Counted from the stretch's first letter, positions 7,632 through 15,341 are shown. The stretch is DNA of 16,925 nt from an uncultured Eubacteriales bacterium (GCA_902768995.1 CACXNN010000063.1:1-16925), one strand, 5' to 3'. The notes: generated by a model from the letters alone, not told the origin. Translations and numbers: made by a program.

Positions 7632-7643
7632 GAGGAAACAGCC

Positions 7644-9257
7644 ATGATGCAAGTGATGATCCCGGCCCTACGGATGACCCTGGACGATACGGACGACAGC
7701 TTTCGCGCTTCCGTCGCCCGGCAGCTGAACCTGGGCCCGGAGGATATGGGCAGGCTGCGCGTCCTGCGCCGGGCGGTGGACGCCCGGAAGAAGGGGGACG
7801 TGTTCTTCAGCGTCCACGTCCTGGCGGACCTGTCCCCCCGGGCGGCCCGGCGGGTGCTGGGGGACAGGAAGCTCCATGCCCAGGCCTGGCAGGAGCCGGC
7901 GGAAGCGCCCCTTGTCCATGGCGATCGGCCGCCCAAGGGCCAGATCGTGGTGGTGGGCATGGGCCCCGGCGGCCTGTTCGCCGGGTGGCTCCTGGCGAAG
8001 GAAGGGTACAGGCCCCTGATCGTCGATCGGGGCAAGGCCATGGAGGACCGGGTCCTGGACGTGGAGAGCTACTGGCGCACCGGCCGGGCGGACCCCGAGA
8101 GCAACCCCCTCTTCGGCGAGGGCGGGGCGGGCACCTTCTCCGACGGGAAGCTGACGGCCCGATCCAAGGACCCTCGCTGCGCCACGGTGCTGGACACCTT
8201 CATCGCCGCAGGGGCGCCGGAGGAGATCGGCGTCCTCGCTAAGCCCCACGTGGGCACGGACCGGCTCCAGCAGGTGGTGAAAAACCTTAGGGAAGAGATC
8301 GTCGCCCTGGGCGGCCAGGTCCGCTTCTCCACCAAGCTGGAGGCCATCCACACCAAGGACGGGCAGCTCTCTGCGGTGACCCTGGTCCACGAGGGCGTGC
8401 CCCAGCGGGTGGACTGCGCAGCCCTGGTCCTGGCCATCGGCCAGGGGGCCCGGGACACCTACCGATATCTTTTCGACAGCGGCTTTGCCATGGCCCCCAA
8501 GCCCTTCGCCGTAGGGGTCCGGGCGGAGCATCCCCAAAGCCTCATCGATGAAAGCCAGTACGGTCCCTTCGCCCGCCATCCCAAACTGGGGGCGGCGGAC
8601 TACAAGCTGACCGCTCAGGCGGGAGGCCGGGGAGTCTACTCCTTCTGCATGTGCCCCGGGGGCTTCGTGGTGGCTTCCGGCGCGGGGCCCAGAGAGATGG
8701 TGGTCAACGGCATGAGCAACTTCGATCGGGCCGGGCAGAACGCCAACGCCGCCCTGGTGGTCCAGGTGTTCCCCGAGGACTTCGGGAAAGGCGCCCTGGA
8801 CGGCATGGCCTTCCAGCAGAGGCTGGAGCAGGCCGCCTGGGACCTGGGGGGCGGGGAGGGCCTGGCCCCCGCCTGTCGGCTGGGGGATTTCCTGGCAGGG
8901 CAGAGGACCCTTCGCTTCGGGTCCGTATCGCCCACCTTCCGGCCCGGGGTCACGGGGGCGGACCTGAACCTGTGCCTGCCGCCCTTCGTGAGGGACGGGC
9001 TTCGGGAGGCCTTCGTCACCTTCGGCCGGCAGATACGGGCCTTCGACATGCCCGACGCGGTCCTCACCGCCGTGGAGTCAAGGACCTCCGCCCCGGTGCG
9101 CATCCTGCGGGACGAGAGGATGCAGTCCCTGACCCATCGGGGGGTCTACCCCGTGGGGGAGGGGGCGGGCTACGCCGGGGGCATCGTGTCCTCCGCCGTG
9201 GACGGACTCAGGGCAGCGGAAGCCATCATTTCCCAATTCAGGCCTGAGGAACCCTGA
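7644..9257 (+). CDS. FAD-dependent oxidoreductase (COG2509-like)
   Basis: The 537-residue protein has an N-terminal region of about 95 residues (containing LRVLRRAVDARKKGDVFFSV). A Rossmann dinucleotide fold follows, with GMGPGGLFAGWLLA (105-118) and D128 at the end of the second strand, then GEGGAGTFSDGKLTAR and a C-terminal FAD contact GVYPVGEGAGYAGGI. This order matches the uncharacterised FAD-dependent dehydrogenase family found in many Firmicutes. No substrate is known, so I give no gene symbol. GAGGAAA lies 8 bases before the first ATG; a second ATG is the next codon. No separate promoter is evident, and transcription probably depends on read-through of the cdaR terminator or a weak local start. 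The frame is complete. Confidence 0.85.
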   Translation: MMQVMIPALRMTLDDTDDSFRASVARQLNLGPEDMGRLRVLRRAVDARKKGDVFFSVHVLADLSPRAARRVLGDRKLHAQAWQEPAEAPLVHGDRPPKGQIVVVGMGPGGLFAGWLLAKEGYRPLIVDRGKAMEDRVLDVESYWRTGRADPESNPLFGEGGAGTFSDGKLTARSKDPRCATVLDTFIAAGAPEEIGVLAKPHVGTDRLQQVVKNLREEIVALGGQVRFSTKLEAIHTKDGQLSAVTLVHEGVPQRVDCAALVLAIGQGARDTYRYLFDSGFAMAPKPFAVGVRAEHPQSLIDESQYGPFARHPKLGAADYKLTAQAGGRGVYSFCMCPGGFVVASGAGPREMVVNGMSNFDRAGQNANAALVVQVFPEDFGKGALDGMAFQQRLEQAAWDLGGGEGLAPACRLGDFLAGQRTLRFGSVSPTFRPGVTGADLNLCLPPFVRDGLREAFVTFGRQIRAFDMPDAVLTAVESRTSAPVRILRDERMQSLTHRGVYPVGEGAGYAGGIVSSAVDGLRAAEAIISQFRPEEP

Positions 9258-9323
9258 TATTCGGACAAATTGCAAAAGAATCGTCAACAAATTCCCATCG
9301 GTATTCCCTTTTCCGCCTGCGTA

Positions 9324-9332
9324 TGGTATATA
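9324..9332 (+). promoter_or_regulatory. Extended -10 promoter of the SpoIID-dockerin gene
   Basis: TGG (9324-9326) followed by TATATA (9327-9332) forms an extended -10 element. No good -35 is seen at 16-18 bases upstream (TTCCCT at 9304-9309 is weak), which is tolerated for extended -10 promoters. The -10 ends only 7 bases before the ATG at 9340, so transcription would start at or within one or two bases of the start codon. Confidence 0.5.
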
Positions 9333-9339
9333 CAGAACT

Positions 9340-11862
9340 ATGAAAAAGAAACTCTGCATCTTCATCGCCCTCGTCCTGCTGGCGGGGCTCATATCCATCC
9401 CCCCCACCGTTCGGGCGGAGGAAAGCAACGTGCGGGTGCGCCTGACCACGGAGGGCCGAGACGTGCTGACGTTGCCCCTGTCCGGCACCTACACCCTGGA
9501 AGGCACCGAGATCACCGGCGGCACCCTGACCGTGGCCGTGTCCGGCACGGAGGTGGTGGTGACCCATGACCAGCTGGGGGCCCTGTTCACCGGCGAGCGG
9601 GTCACCCTGACCGCCCAGGATCGGGCCAACCTCTTCACCCTGGCCACCGCCGGCGGGAAGGAGCGCACCTACCGGGGCAGCGTCACCTTCGACGTGTCCG
9701 ACGGGGCGGTCCGAGCCGTGAACACCGTGGGCATGGAGGACTACATGCTGGGCGTGGCCGTGGCCGAGGTGGGCCGGGACGCCTCCGAGGCGCTTTTGAA
9801 AGCCGCCATGATCGCCGCCAAGGGGTACGCTCTGGCGGAGATCGGCGTCAGCGGCAGCAAGGCCTACGACGTGGACGACACCTCCTCCGATCAGGTCTAC
9901 AACGGCTTCTACCCCACGGCAGAAAAGGCCATCGCCTGCGCCGCGGAGGTAGCGGACGAGACGCTGATGCTGGACGGCAAGCCGGTGAAGACCGTGTACA
10001 GTTCCAGCAACGGCGGCGCCATGATCAAGCCGGGCGGCAAATACGACGCGGCCTACGCCAATAAGTTCGACCCCTTCGACATCACCCGCTCTGACGCCAC
10101 GAACCTGATGGTCGCCGTGACGGGGGACGCCCCCGCGACCCTGCCCCAGAAGCTGTACGAGTATCTGCTTTCCAAAGCCGATGGGGACGCCATCGTCGAG
10201 ATCGCTGACGTGGAGGGATATCCCCAGGACGCCGCGCCCCAGGACGGCTTCAAGATCACCATGAAGGTGAGCAAGGGCGGCAGCGTCGAAACGAAGACCC
10301 TGAACGTGACCTTCGCCGAGCTGGCCCAACAGAACGTGATCCTGTCCGACAACAGCGTCCGCTTCGCCGTCAAGGTGAAGGATGGCAGCTGGCTTCTGTG
10401 CTGGGGCCAGAGCAAGGGCCATCGCAAGGGCATGTCCCAGAAGGGCGCAGCCCGCATGGCGGAGCTGGGCTACAGCTACGTGGACATCCTGAAGTTTTAC
10501 TACCCCGGCGCGGAGCTGACCAGGAGCGACGGCACGGTGGTCGCCTCCCAGGCGGATCTGTCCACCGCCGGGATCATGGCCGCCATGGGCGGGACCCAGA
10601 ACCACAGCATCACCAAGACCCTTTGGGTCGCGATCAGCGGCGCTGAGGTCATGAGCAAGGCCTCCTCCAGCGCGGACGTGTGCGCCCGGCTGCCCTTCAA
10701 GAGCCGGTTCGGGGTGTACAAGCAGAGCGGCGACTGGTACTTCGGCATCGATCTGGAGACCGGCGTCCAGGGCTATATCCTGAAGAAGAACGTTTCCGAG
10801 CAGGAGCCTGCCGACGAACCCACGCCCACGGACACTCCGGCGCCTACAGACACCCCGGAGCCCACGCCCACGGAGACACCGACACCTACGGACACCCCGG
10901 AGCCCACGCCCAGCGAGACTCCGGAGGCCACCGAGACCGCCGGGCCCACGGAGGGCCCCACGGCCTCCCCCGACGACACCGCTTCGCCTACGGAGTCAGC
11001 CTCCCCCAGCGAGACGCCGGAGGCTTCGGCCACCCCGGAAGCGACGGACACGCCGGAACCCTCGCCCAGCGAGACCCCGGAGGCCACGGAAACCCCGGAG
11101 CCTTCGCCCAGCGAGACGCCGGAGGCCACGGATACGCCGGAGCCCTCGCCCAGCGAGACGCCGGAAGCTACGGAAACCCCGGAGCCCTCGCCCAGCGAGA
11201 CGCCGGAAGCTACGGAAACCCCGGAGCCCTCGCCCAGCGAGACCCCGGAAGCCACGGACACGCCGGAGCCTTCGCCCAGCGAGACCCCGGAAGCCACGGA
11301 AACCCCGGAGCCCTCGCCGACCGATACCCCGGAACCTACGCCCACGCCCACGCCTACCCCGGTGCCCACGCCGACGGGGCCCTACACGGAGCCTACGGAG
11401 GAGATGATCCGCAAGGCGGTCATCGGCAAGCTGGTCAAGAGCGGCGTGAACATGCGCAAGGGGCCCAGCACCGATTATGATCTGGTGGACAGCGGCCTCA
11501 AGAGCGGCACGGAGCTGACCGTGTACCTGAAGGATGGGGATTGGTACTTCCTGAAGGTGAACCGGTCCGGCAAGTACGGCTACATCTACAAGGATTACGT
11601 GGTGCTGGAGAACGACGAACCTGACGCCACTCCCACCAAGAAGCCCACGGAGGAGCCCGCCATCCGGCTGAGCCAGGGCGACGTGAACGCGGACGGGCTG
11701 GTCTCCGCCGCCGATGCGGCATTGGTCCTCCGGTACGATGCGGGGCTCATGGACCTGTCCAAGGCGAAGCTGGAGGCTGCGGACATGGACGGGGACGGCC
11801 AGGTCACCAGCCTGGACGCCAAGGCCATCCTGAAGTACGTGGCCGGCCGCCTGGCGCGGTAA
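9340..11862 (+). CDS. Secreted SpoIID/LytB-domain protein with SH3 domains and C-terminal dockerin
   Basis: This 840-residue extracellular protein starts with a signal peptide (MKKKLCIFIALVLLAGLISI, cut near residue 26). A SpoIID/LytB domain (about 110-400) follows: VNTVGMEDYMLGVAVAEV with the expected catalytic Glu at 143, YSSSNGG (220-226), and the closing GMSQKGAARMAELGYSYVDIL..YY. SpoIID enzymes cleave glycan strands lacking peptide stems during sporulation. Next come an SH3-like segment (421-487), a Pro/Thr/Glu/Ser-rich linker (about 492-690) with 14-residue repeats, a bacterial SH3 domain (about 694-757, GVNMRKGPSTDYDLV), and a type I dockerin (about 778-838). The dockerin has two calcium-loop halves, GDVNADGLVSAADAALVL and ADMDGDGQVTSLDAKAIL. 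The ATG has no Shine-Dalgarno and lies next to a -10 element. It is probably not spoIID itself, given the extra domains. Confidence 0.9.
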   Translation: MKKKLCIFIALVLLAGLISIPPTVRAEESNVRVRLTTEGRDVLTLPLSGTYTLEGTEITGGTLTVAVSGTEVVVTHDQLGALFTGERVTLTAQDRANLFTLATAGGKERTYRGSVTFDVSDGAVRAVNTVGMEDYMLGVAVAEVGRDASEALLKAAMIAAKGYALAEIGVSGSKAYDVDDTSSDQVYNGFYPTAEKAIACAAEVADETLMLDGKPVKTVYSSSNGGAMIKPGGKYDAAYANKFDPFDITRSDATNLMVAVTGDAPATLPQKLYEYLLSKADGDAIVEIADVEGYPQDAAPQDGFKITMKVSKGGSVETKTLNVTFAELAQQNVILSDNSVRFAVKVKDGSWLLCWGQSKGHRKGMSQKGAARMAELGYSYVDILKFYYPGAELTRSDGTVVASQADLSTAGIMAAMGGTQNHSITKTLWVAISGAEVMSKASSSADVCARLPFKSRFGVYKQSGDWYFGIDLETGVQGYILKKNVSEQEPADEPTPTDTPAPTDTPEPTPTETPTPTDTPEPTPSETPEATETAGPTEGPTASPDDTASPTESASPSETPEASATPEATDTPEPSPSETPEATETPEPSPSETPEATDTPEPSPSETPEATETPEPSPSETPEATETPEPSPSETPEATDTPEPSPSETPEATETPEPSPTDTPEPTPTPTPTPVPTPTGPYTEPTEEMIRKAVIGKLVKSGVNMRKGPSTDYDLVDSGLKSGTELTVYLKDGDWYFLKVNRSGKYGYIYKDYVVLENDEPDATPTKKPTEEPAIRLSQGDVNADGLVSAADAALVLRYDAGLMDLSKAKLEAADMDGDGQVTSLDAKAILKYVAGRLAR
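11071..11322 (+). repeat. Six 42-bp tandem repeats encoding a Pro/Ser/Glu linker
   Basis: Units start at 11071, 11113, 11155, 11197, 11239 and 11281, exactly 42 bases apart. Each encodes ETPEAT[E/D]TPEPSPS. The units differ only at a few, mostly synonymous, positions, and degenerate versions extend on both sides (about 10815-11370). It lies within the linker of the SpoIID-dockerin protein (residues 578-661). The length is a multiple of three, so copy-number changes would keep the frame. Confidence 0.9.
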
Positions 11863-11884
11863 GGCACGGGAGCAAAGGGACATG

Positions 11885-11921
11885 CACGCACCTTTTCAAA
11901 AGGGGAAGGTGCGTGTTTTTT
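11885..11921 (+). terminator. Intrinsic terminator after the SpoIID-dockerin gene
   Basis: CACGCACCTT (11885-11894) pairs perfectly with AAGGTGCGTG (11906-11915), followed by six T (11916-11921). It lies 23 bases after the stop and ends transcription before the typA promoter. Confidence 0.9.
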
Positions 11922-11943
11922 ATCCTCCGAATGTGAAAAAAGC

Positions 11944-11971
11944 TTGCGTCGGCGGAAAAATGTGATATACT
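11944..11971 (+). promoter_or_regulatory. Promoter of typA with extended -10
   Basis: TTGCGT (11944-11949) and TATACT (11966-11971) are 16 bases apart, with TGA before the -10 (TG at 11963-11964). The leader would be about 40 bases, ending in a good ribosome binding site GAGGAAA (12008-12014) before ATG 12019. Confidence 0.65.
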
Positions 11972-12018
11972 ATTACGGTTTTTAAAAGAACTAAGGCTAC
12001 TATTTTCGAGGAAACACA

Positions 12019-13748
12019 ATGGAAATCAGAAACGTTGCGATCATCGCCCATGTCGACCACGGCAAGACCACCCTGGTGGATCATCTCCTGCAGGACGCCG
12101 GCGTCCTCCGCCGGAGCGAGGTGGGCGTGGACCGCGTCATGGACAGCGGGGATCTGGAGCGGGAGCGGGGCATCACCATCCTCTCCAAGAACACCGCCGT
12201 CAGCTACGGGGACGTGCGCATCAACATCGTGGACACCCCGGGCCACGCCGACTTCGGCGGCGAGGTGGAGCGCATCTTGCAGATGGTGGACGGCGTGCTG
12301 CTGCTGGTGGACGCCTTCGAGGGCTGCATGCCCCAGACCCGGTTCGTGCTGAAGAAGGCGTTGGAGCTGGGGAAGGTGCCCGTGGTGGTCATCAACACTT
12401 CCCCATCGTCTACGCCTCCGCCCGGAACGGCATGTCCGGTTACGAAGTGGACCAGCTGGAGCACAGCATGAAGCCCATCTTCGACACCATCCTGAAGGCC
12501 ATCCCCGCCCCCGCCATGGACGACACGGCCCCCCTGCAGATCCTCTTCTCCACCATCGATTATGACGACTACGTGGGCAAGATCGGCGTGGGCCGCATCG
12601 AGCGTGGCGTGGCGAGGCGGGGCCAGAGCATCGTCCTCTGCGGCGGCGAAAGCAACAAGGTCCGGCCCGCCAGGATCTCCCGGCTCTACCGGTTCGAGGG
12701 CTTGCATCGTGTGGAGGTGGAGGAGGTACATGCGGGGGACATTCTCTGCATGGCCGGCGCCGACGACCTGAACGTGGGCGAGACCGCCTGCGACCCCAAC
12801 TGCGTGGAGCCCATGCCTTTCGTGCACATCGACGAGCCCACGGTGAGTATGCTCTTCAAGGTCAACGACAGCCCCTTCGCCGGGCGCGAGGGCAAGTACG
12901 TCACCAGCCGGAACATCCGGGAGCGGCTCTTCAAGGAGGTCAAGACCAACGTGTCCATGCGGGTGGAGGAGACCGAGTCCACCGACACCTTCAAGGTCAG
13001 CGGCCGGGGCGAGCTGCACCTCTCGATCCTTATCGAGACCATGCGCCGGGAGGGGTACGAGTTCGCCGTGACCCGGCCCAAGGTCATCATGAAGCAGGGA
13101 CCGAACGGCGAGATGCTGGAGCCCATGGAGGAGCTGACCATCGACGTGCCCACGGAGTTCATGGGCCCGGTCATGGAGAAGCTGGGTGCCCGCAAGGGTG
13201 AGATGACGGACATGACCGCCATCGGCGACTACAGCACCCGGGTGAAGTTCATGATCCCCGCCCGGGGCCTCATGGGGTACCGGAGCGAGCTTTTGACCGA
13301 CACCAAGGGCAACGGCGTCATGAGCCACATCTTCGCCGGGTACGACACCTACAAGGGGCCCATCGAGAGCCGCAGCAGCGGGAGTCTGGTGGCCCACGAG
13401 ACCGGGGACACGTCCAGCTACGGGCTCTTCTACGCTCAGGAGCGGGGACGCATGTTCGTCGGCCCCGGCATCCCGGTGTACGAAGGCCAGGTGGTGGGCG
13501 AGAACGCCCGGGACGAGGACATCGTGGTGAACGTGTGCAAGAAGAAGCACGTGACCAACATGCGGGCCGCGGGCTCCGACGAGGCGCTCAGGCTCACGCC
13601 GCCGGTGGTGTTCACCTTGGAACAGTGCCTCGAATTCATCGCCGACGACGAGCTCGTGGAGGTCACGCCCAAGAGCATCCGCATGCGCAAGAAGATCCTT
13701 TCCAAGGAGCAGCGCATGAAGCTGGCCGCCCGGGGCATCAAGGCGTAA
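12019..13748 (+). pseudogene. typA: Translational GTPase TypA/BipA, disrupted by one internal deletion
   Basis: TypA is a ribosome-binding GTPase of the EF-G family, involved in 50S assembly and stress adaptation. The N-terminus MEIRNVAIIAHVDHGKTTLVDHLL holds G1, DSGDLERERGITI is switch I, and DTPGHADFGGEVER is G3. The frame is lost after VVVIN (12394-12396), in the middle of the G4 NKxD motif, and resumes at 12399 as FPIVYASARNGMSGYE. About 31 residues are missing compared with E. coli BipA, a loss near 91 bases; restoring them gives about 606 residues, typical for TypA. Downstream, domain II (YVGKIGVGRIERG), the EF-G-like RVEETES...FKVSGRGELHLSILIE region and the TypA C-terminal domain through ELVEVTPKSIRMRKKIL are intact. 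As written, the protein lacks its guanine-specificity motif. Confidence 0.93.
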
Positions 13749-13761
13749 CATCCTTCTTTTT

Positions 13762-13798
13762 GCCGCTTTTTTCTCTTCGGTGAAGAGAAAAAAGCGGC
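13762..13798. repeat. Long palindrome with GGT loop (copy A)
   Basis: GCCGCTTTTTTCTCTTC (13762-13778) pairs perfectly with GAAGAGAAAAAAGCGGC (13782-13798) around GGT. Flanking CTTTTTG and CAAAAAAG can pair further. It follows typA by 13 bases. It resembles, in reverse orientation, the palindrome at 13875-13909, with the same TTCGGTGAA core and GCGCAAAAA flank, so the two look like copies of one small repeat. Confidence 0.75.
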
Positions 13799-13806
13799 GC
13801 AAAAAA

Positions 13807-13858
13807 GAGAAGCTTAAGAATGGTTATCACTGTAACCTCTTAAGCTTCTTTTCTTCTT
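13807..13858. terminator. Probable bidirectional terminator between typA and ridA
   Basis: GAAGCTTAAGA (13809-13819) pairs with TCTTAAGCTTC (13838-13848), and inside this GGTTA (13822-13826) pairs with TAACC (13833-13837). On the plus strand a T-rich tract (TTTTCTTCTT, 13849-13858) follows. On the minus strand the A-run at 13801-13806 gives a T-run after the hairpin. This fits a terminator serving both convergent genes. Confidence 0.7.
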
Positions 13859-13874
13859 GAGCTTTTCTTTTTGC

Positions 13875-13909
13875 GCGACTTTTGCTTTTCACCGAAAAGA
13901 AAAAGTCGC
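13875..13909. repeat. Long palindrome with ACC loop (copy C)
   Basis: GCGACTTTT-G-CTTTTC (13875-13890) pairs with GAAAAG-A-AAAAGTCGC (13894-13909), with one G/A mismatch. Its reverse complement aligns with the palindrome at 13762-13798 over about 55 bases including flanks. It ends 12 bases from the ridA stop codon. Confidence 0.7.
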
Positions 13910-13920
13910 ACAGAAAAAGA

Positions 13921-14289
13921 TCAGATCTCAGCTATCGCCTCGATCTCCACCTGACAGCCCTTGCTGAGCTTTCCCACGGGCAGCACGATCCGGGCGGGCC
14001 GGTGCTCGCCGAAAAAGGCGGAGTAGACGGCGTTCGCGGCGTCCCAGAGCTCCGCCGAGGGGAGATACACCCGGCACATGACCACGTTCTCTCTGGTGCA
14101 GCCCGCAGCCTTCAGCACGCTCTCCAGCTTGTGGAGGGCCATCTCCATCTCCGCCTCGAACCCGCCCGCAGCGGGCAGGCCCGTGGCGGGGTCGGCGGAG
14201 GTCTGGCCGGAGACGTACAGGGTGTTTCCCAGGATCATGCCGGGGGAGTAGTGCCCCCGGGGCGCGTTTTCGTTGAATACGGGTTTCAT
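13921..14289 (-). CDS. ridA: RidA family enamine/imine deaminase
   Basis: The 122-residue protein shows the RidA (YjgF/YER057c/UK114) pattern: YSPG near the start, YVSGQTSADPATG, the substrate-binding arginine in RPARIVLPVGKLSKGCQVEIEAIA, and the C-terminal Glu of that strand. RidA hydrolyses reactive 2-aminoacrylate and 2-aminocrotonate, intermediates released by PLP enzymes such as threonine dehydratase, to ketoacids. Its ATG overlaps the stop of the threonine dehydratase by four bases (ATGA), and GGAGGT precedes it. The two enzymes are therefore translationally coupled and act in sequence. Some RidA subfamilies (Rid1-7) lack deaminase activity, but the conserved Arg argues for activity. 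Confidence 0.92.
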   Translation of the reverse strand: MKPVFNENAPRGHYSPGMILGNTLYVSGQTSADPATGLPAAGGFEAEMEMALHKLESVLKAAGCTRENVVMCRVYLPSAELWDAANAVYSAFFGEHRPARIVLPVGKLSKGCQVEIEAIAEI

Positions 14290-15245
14290 AGCTTGACCTC
14301 CTTGAGCATATCCAGCTGATCGAGACTGACGCTGCCTCCCGAGATCAGGAAGCAGACCTTATCCTCCTTCTTCATGGGCAGCAGCCCCTGGAGCACTGCA
14401 CCCAGCCCGATAGCCGACGAGGGCTCGCACAGGAGCTTCCCCTCCAACAAAAGCAGCTTCATCCCTTTGAGCAGGAAGCTGTCGTCTACCGCCACGAACC
14501 CGTCCACGTGCTCAGCTACTACCGGGAAGCACAGGGCTCCGGGCATGTTGGACACCAGCGCGTCCGCCACGGACTTGCCCGCCGGGACCTTCACGGGATG
14601 CCCCGCCGCCACACTGACGGAGTACCGGGGCAGCACCGCCGGTTCCGCGCCGTAGACCCGCATCCGGGGCGAGAGCGCCTTCACCGCCGTAGCCACGCCC
14701 CCGATGAGCCCGCCGCCGCTGGTGGGGACCACCACCGTGTCCAGTTCGGGGCACTGCTCCATGAGCTCCAGCCCCGCCGTGCCCTGGCCGGCCATGACCT
14801 GCTCGTCGTTGTAGGGCGGCACCAGGGTCGCGCCCCGCTCCCGGCAGATGCGCTCCGCCACCTCGAACCGCTCCTGGACCTCGCAGCGCACGGTCTCGGC
14901 CCCCCAGCCCGCGATGGTATCCACCTTGATCTGGGCGGCGGTGTAGGGGAGGACGATGGTGGCTTTCACCCCCAGCATCTTGGCCGCGTAGGCGAGGGCC
15001 TTCCCGTGGTTCCCGGAGGAGGCGGCCACGATGCCCCGGCCCAGCTCCTCTTTGGTGAGGGACAGGATCTTGTTCATGGCCCCCCGATACTTGAAGGAGC
15101 CGGTGACCTGCATGCATTCGGCCTTGACGTAGACCTGACAGCCCAAATAGTCGTCCAGGGCATGCAGCCGCAGCAGAGGCGTTTTGACGGCGTAGGGCGC
15201 GATGCGCTCCCGGGCCGCCTGAACATCGTGAAACGTGAGCGCCAT
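14286..15245 (-). CDS. Threonine/serine dehydratase (PLP-dependent, no ACT domain)
   Basis: The 319-residue protein is a fold-type II PLP enzyme. It has the PLP lysine K52 in SFKYRGAMNK, SSGNHGKALAYAA (76-88) as the substrate loop, the phosphate-binding TSGGGLIGG (175-183), and a C-terminal SGGSVS. It lacks the regulatory ACT domain of biosynthetic IlvA, so it resembles the catabolic TdcB type or a serine/threonine racemase-dehydratase. The likely reaction is threonine to 2-oxobutyrate and ammonia. I chose ATG 15245 because AAGGAGG lies 7 bases upstream on this strand; an in-frame start at 15278 lies upstream of that site and within the promoter. It is coupled to ridA by an ATGA overlap. Confidence 0.88.
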   Translation of the reverse strand: MALTFHDVQAARERIAPYAVKTPLLRLHALDDYLGCQVYVKAECMQVTGSFKYRGAMNKILSLTKEELGRGIVAASSGNHGKALAYAAKMLGVKATIVLPYTAAQIKVDTIAGWGAETVRCEVQERFEVAERICRERGATLVPPYNDEQVMAGQGTAGLELMEQCPELDTVVVPTSGGGLIGGVATAVKALSPRMRVYGAEPAVLPRYSVSVAAGHPVKVPAGKSVADALVSNMPGALCFPVVAEHVDGFVAVDDSFLLKGMKLLLLEGKLLCEPSSAIGLGAVLQGLLPMKKEDKVCFLISGGSVSLDQLDMLKEVKL

Positions 15246-15273
15246 AGGGGGACCTCCTTGCCTTTCTGTCTCC

Positions 15274-15302
15274 ACCATACCATAAAAATCAGCCCTTGTA
15301 AA
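15274..15302 (-). promoter_or_regulatory. Promoter of the threonine dehydratase-ridA pair
   Basis: On the minus strand TTTACA (15302-15297) and TATGGT (15279-15274) are 17 bases apart. TGG precedes the -10, giving an extended -10. The leader would be about 20 bases, ending in AAGGAGG. Confidence 0.6.
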
Positions 15303-15311
15303 AGAAAAAAT

Positions 15312-15341
15312 GTATAGGCCGATCGACGCAGGGACAGACTA
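15312..15341 (+). promoter_or_regulatory. Candidate forespore (sigma F/G type) promoter of the DUF1540 gene
   Basis: GTATA (15312-15316), a 15-base spacer, and GGACAGACTA (15332-15341) fit the sigma F consensus (GYWTA, then GGnRAnAnTR) at all but one position. Read as sigma G, TGTATA (15311-15316) and CAGACTA (15335-15341) are 18 bases apart and near TGnATA/CATACTA. A weaker sigma A reading (TCGACG 15323-15328, CAGAAT 15346-15351, 17-base spacer) is possible. Confidence 0.45.

Noticed and set aside
11071..11322. Regular repeats that could suggest a CRISPR array
   Set aside because: Units are contiguous with no unique spacers and lie in frame inside a secreted protein.
10773..11369. A minus-strand frame of 14-residue repeats (GSGVSVASGVSLGE)
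   Set aside because: It is the reverse reading of the 42-bp linker repeat; no promoter or ribosome site supports it.
12204..13802. A 532-codon open frame on the minus strand opposite typA
   Set aside because: It mirrors the strongly conserved typA code and has no recognisable family or ribosome site.
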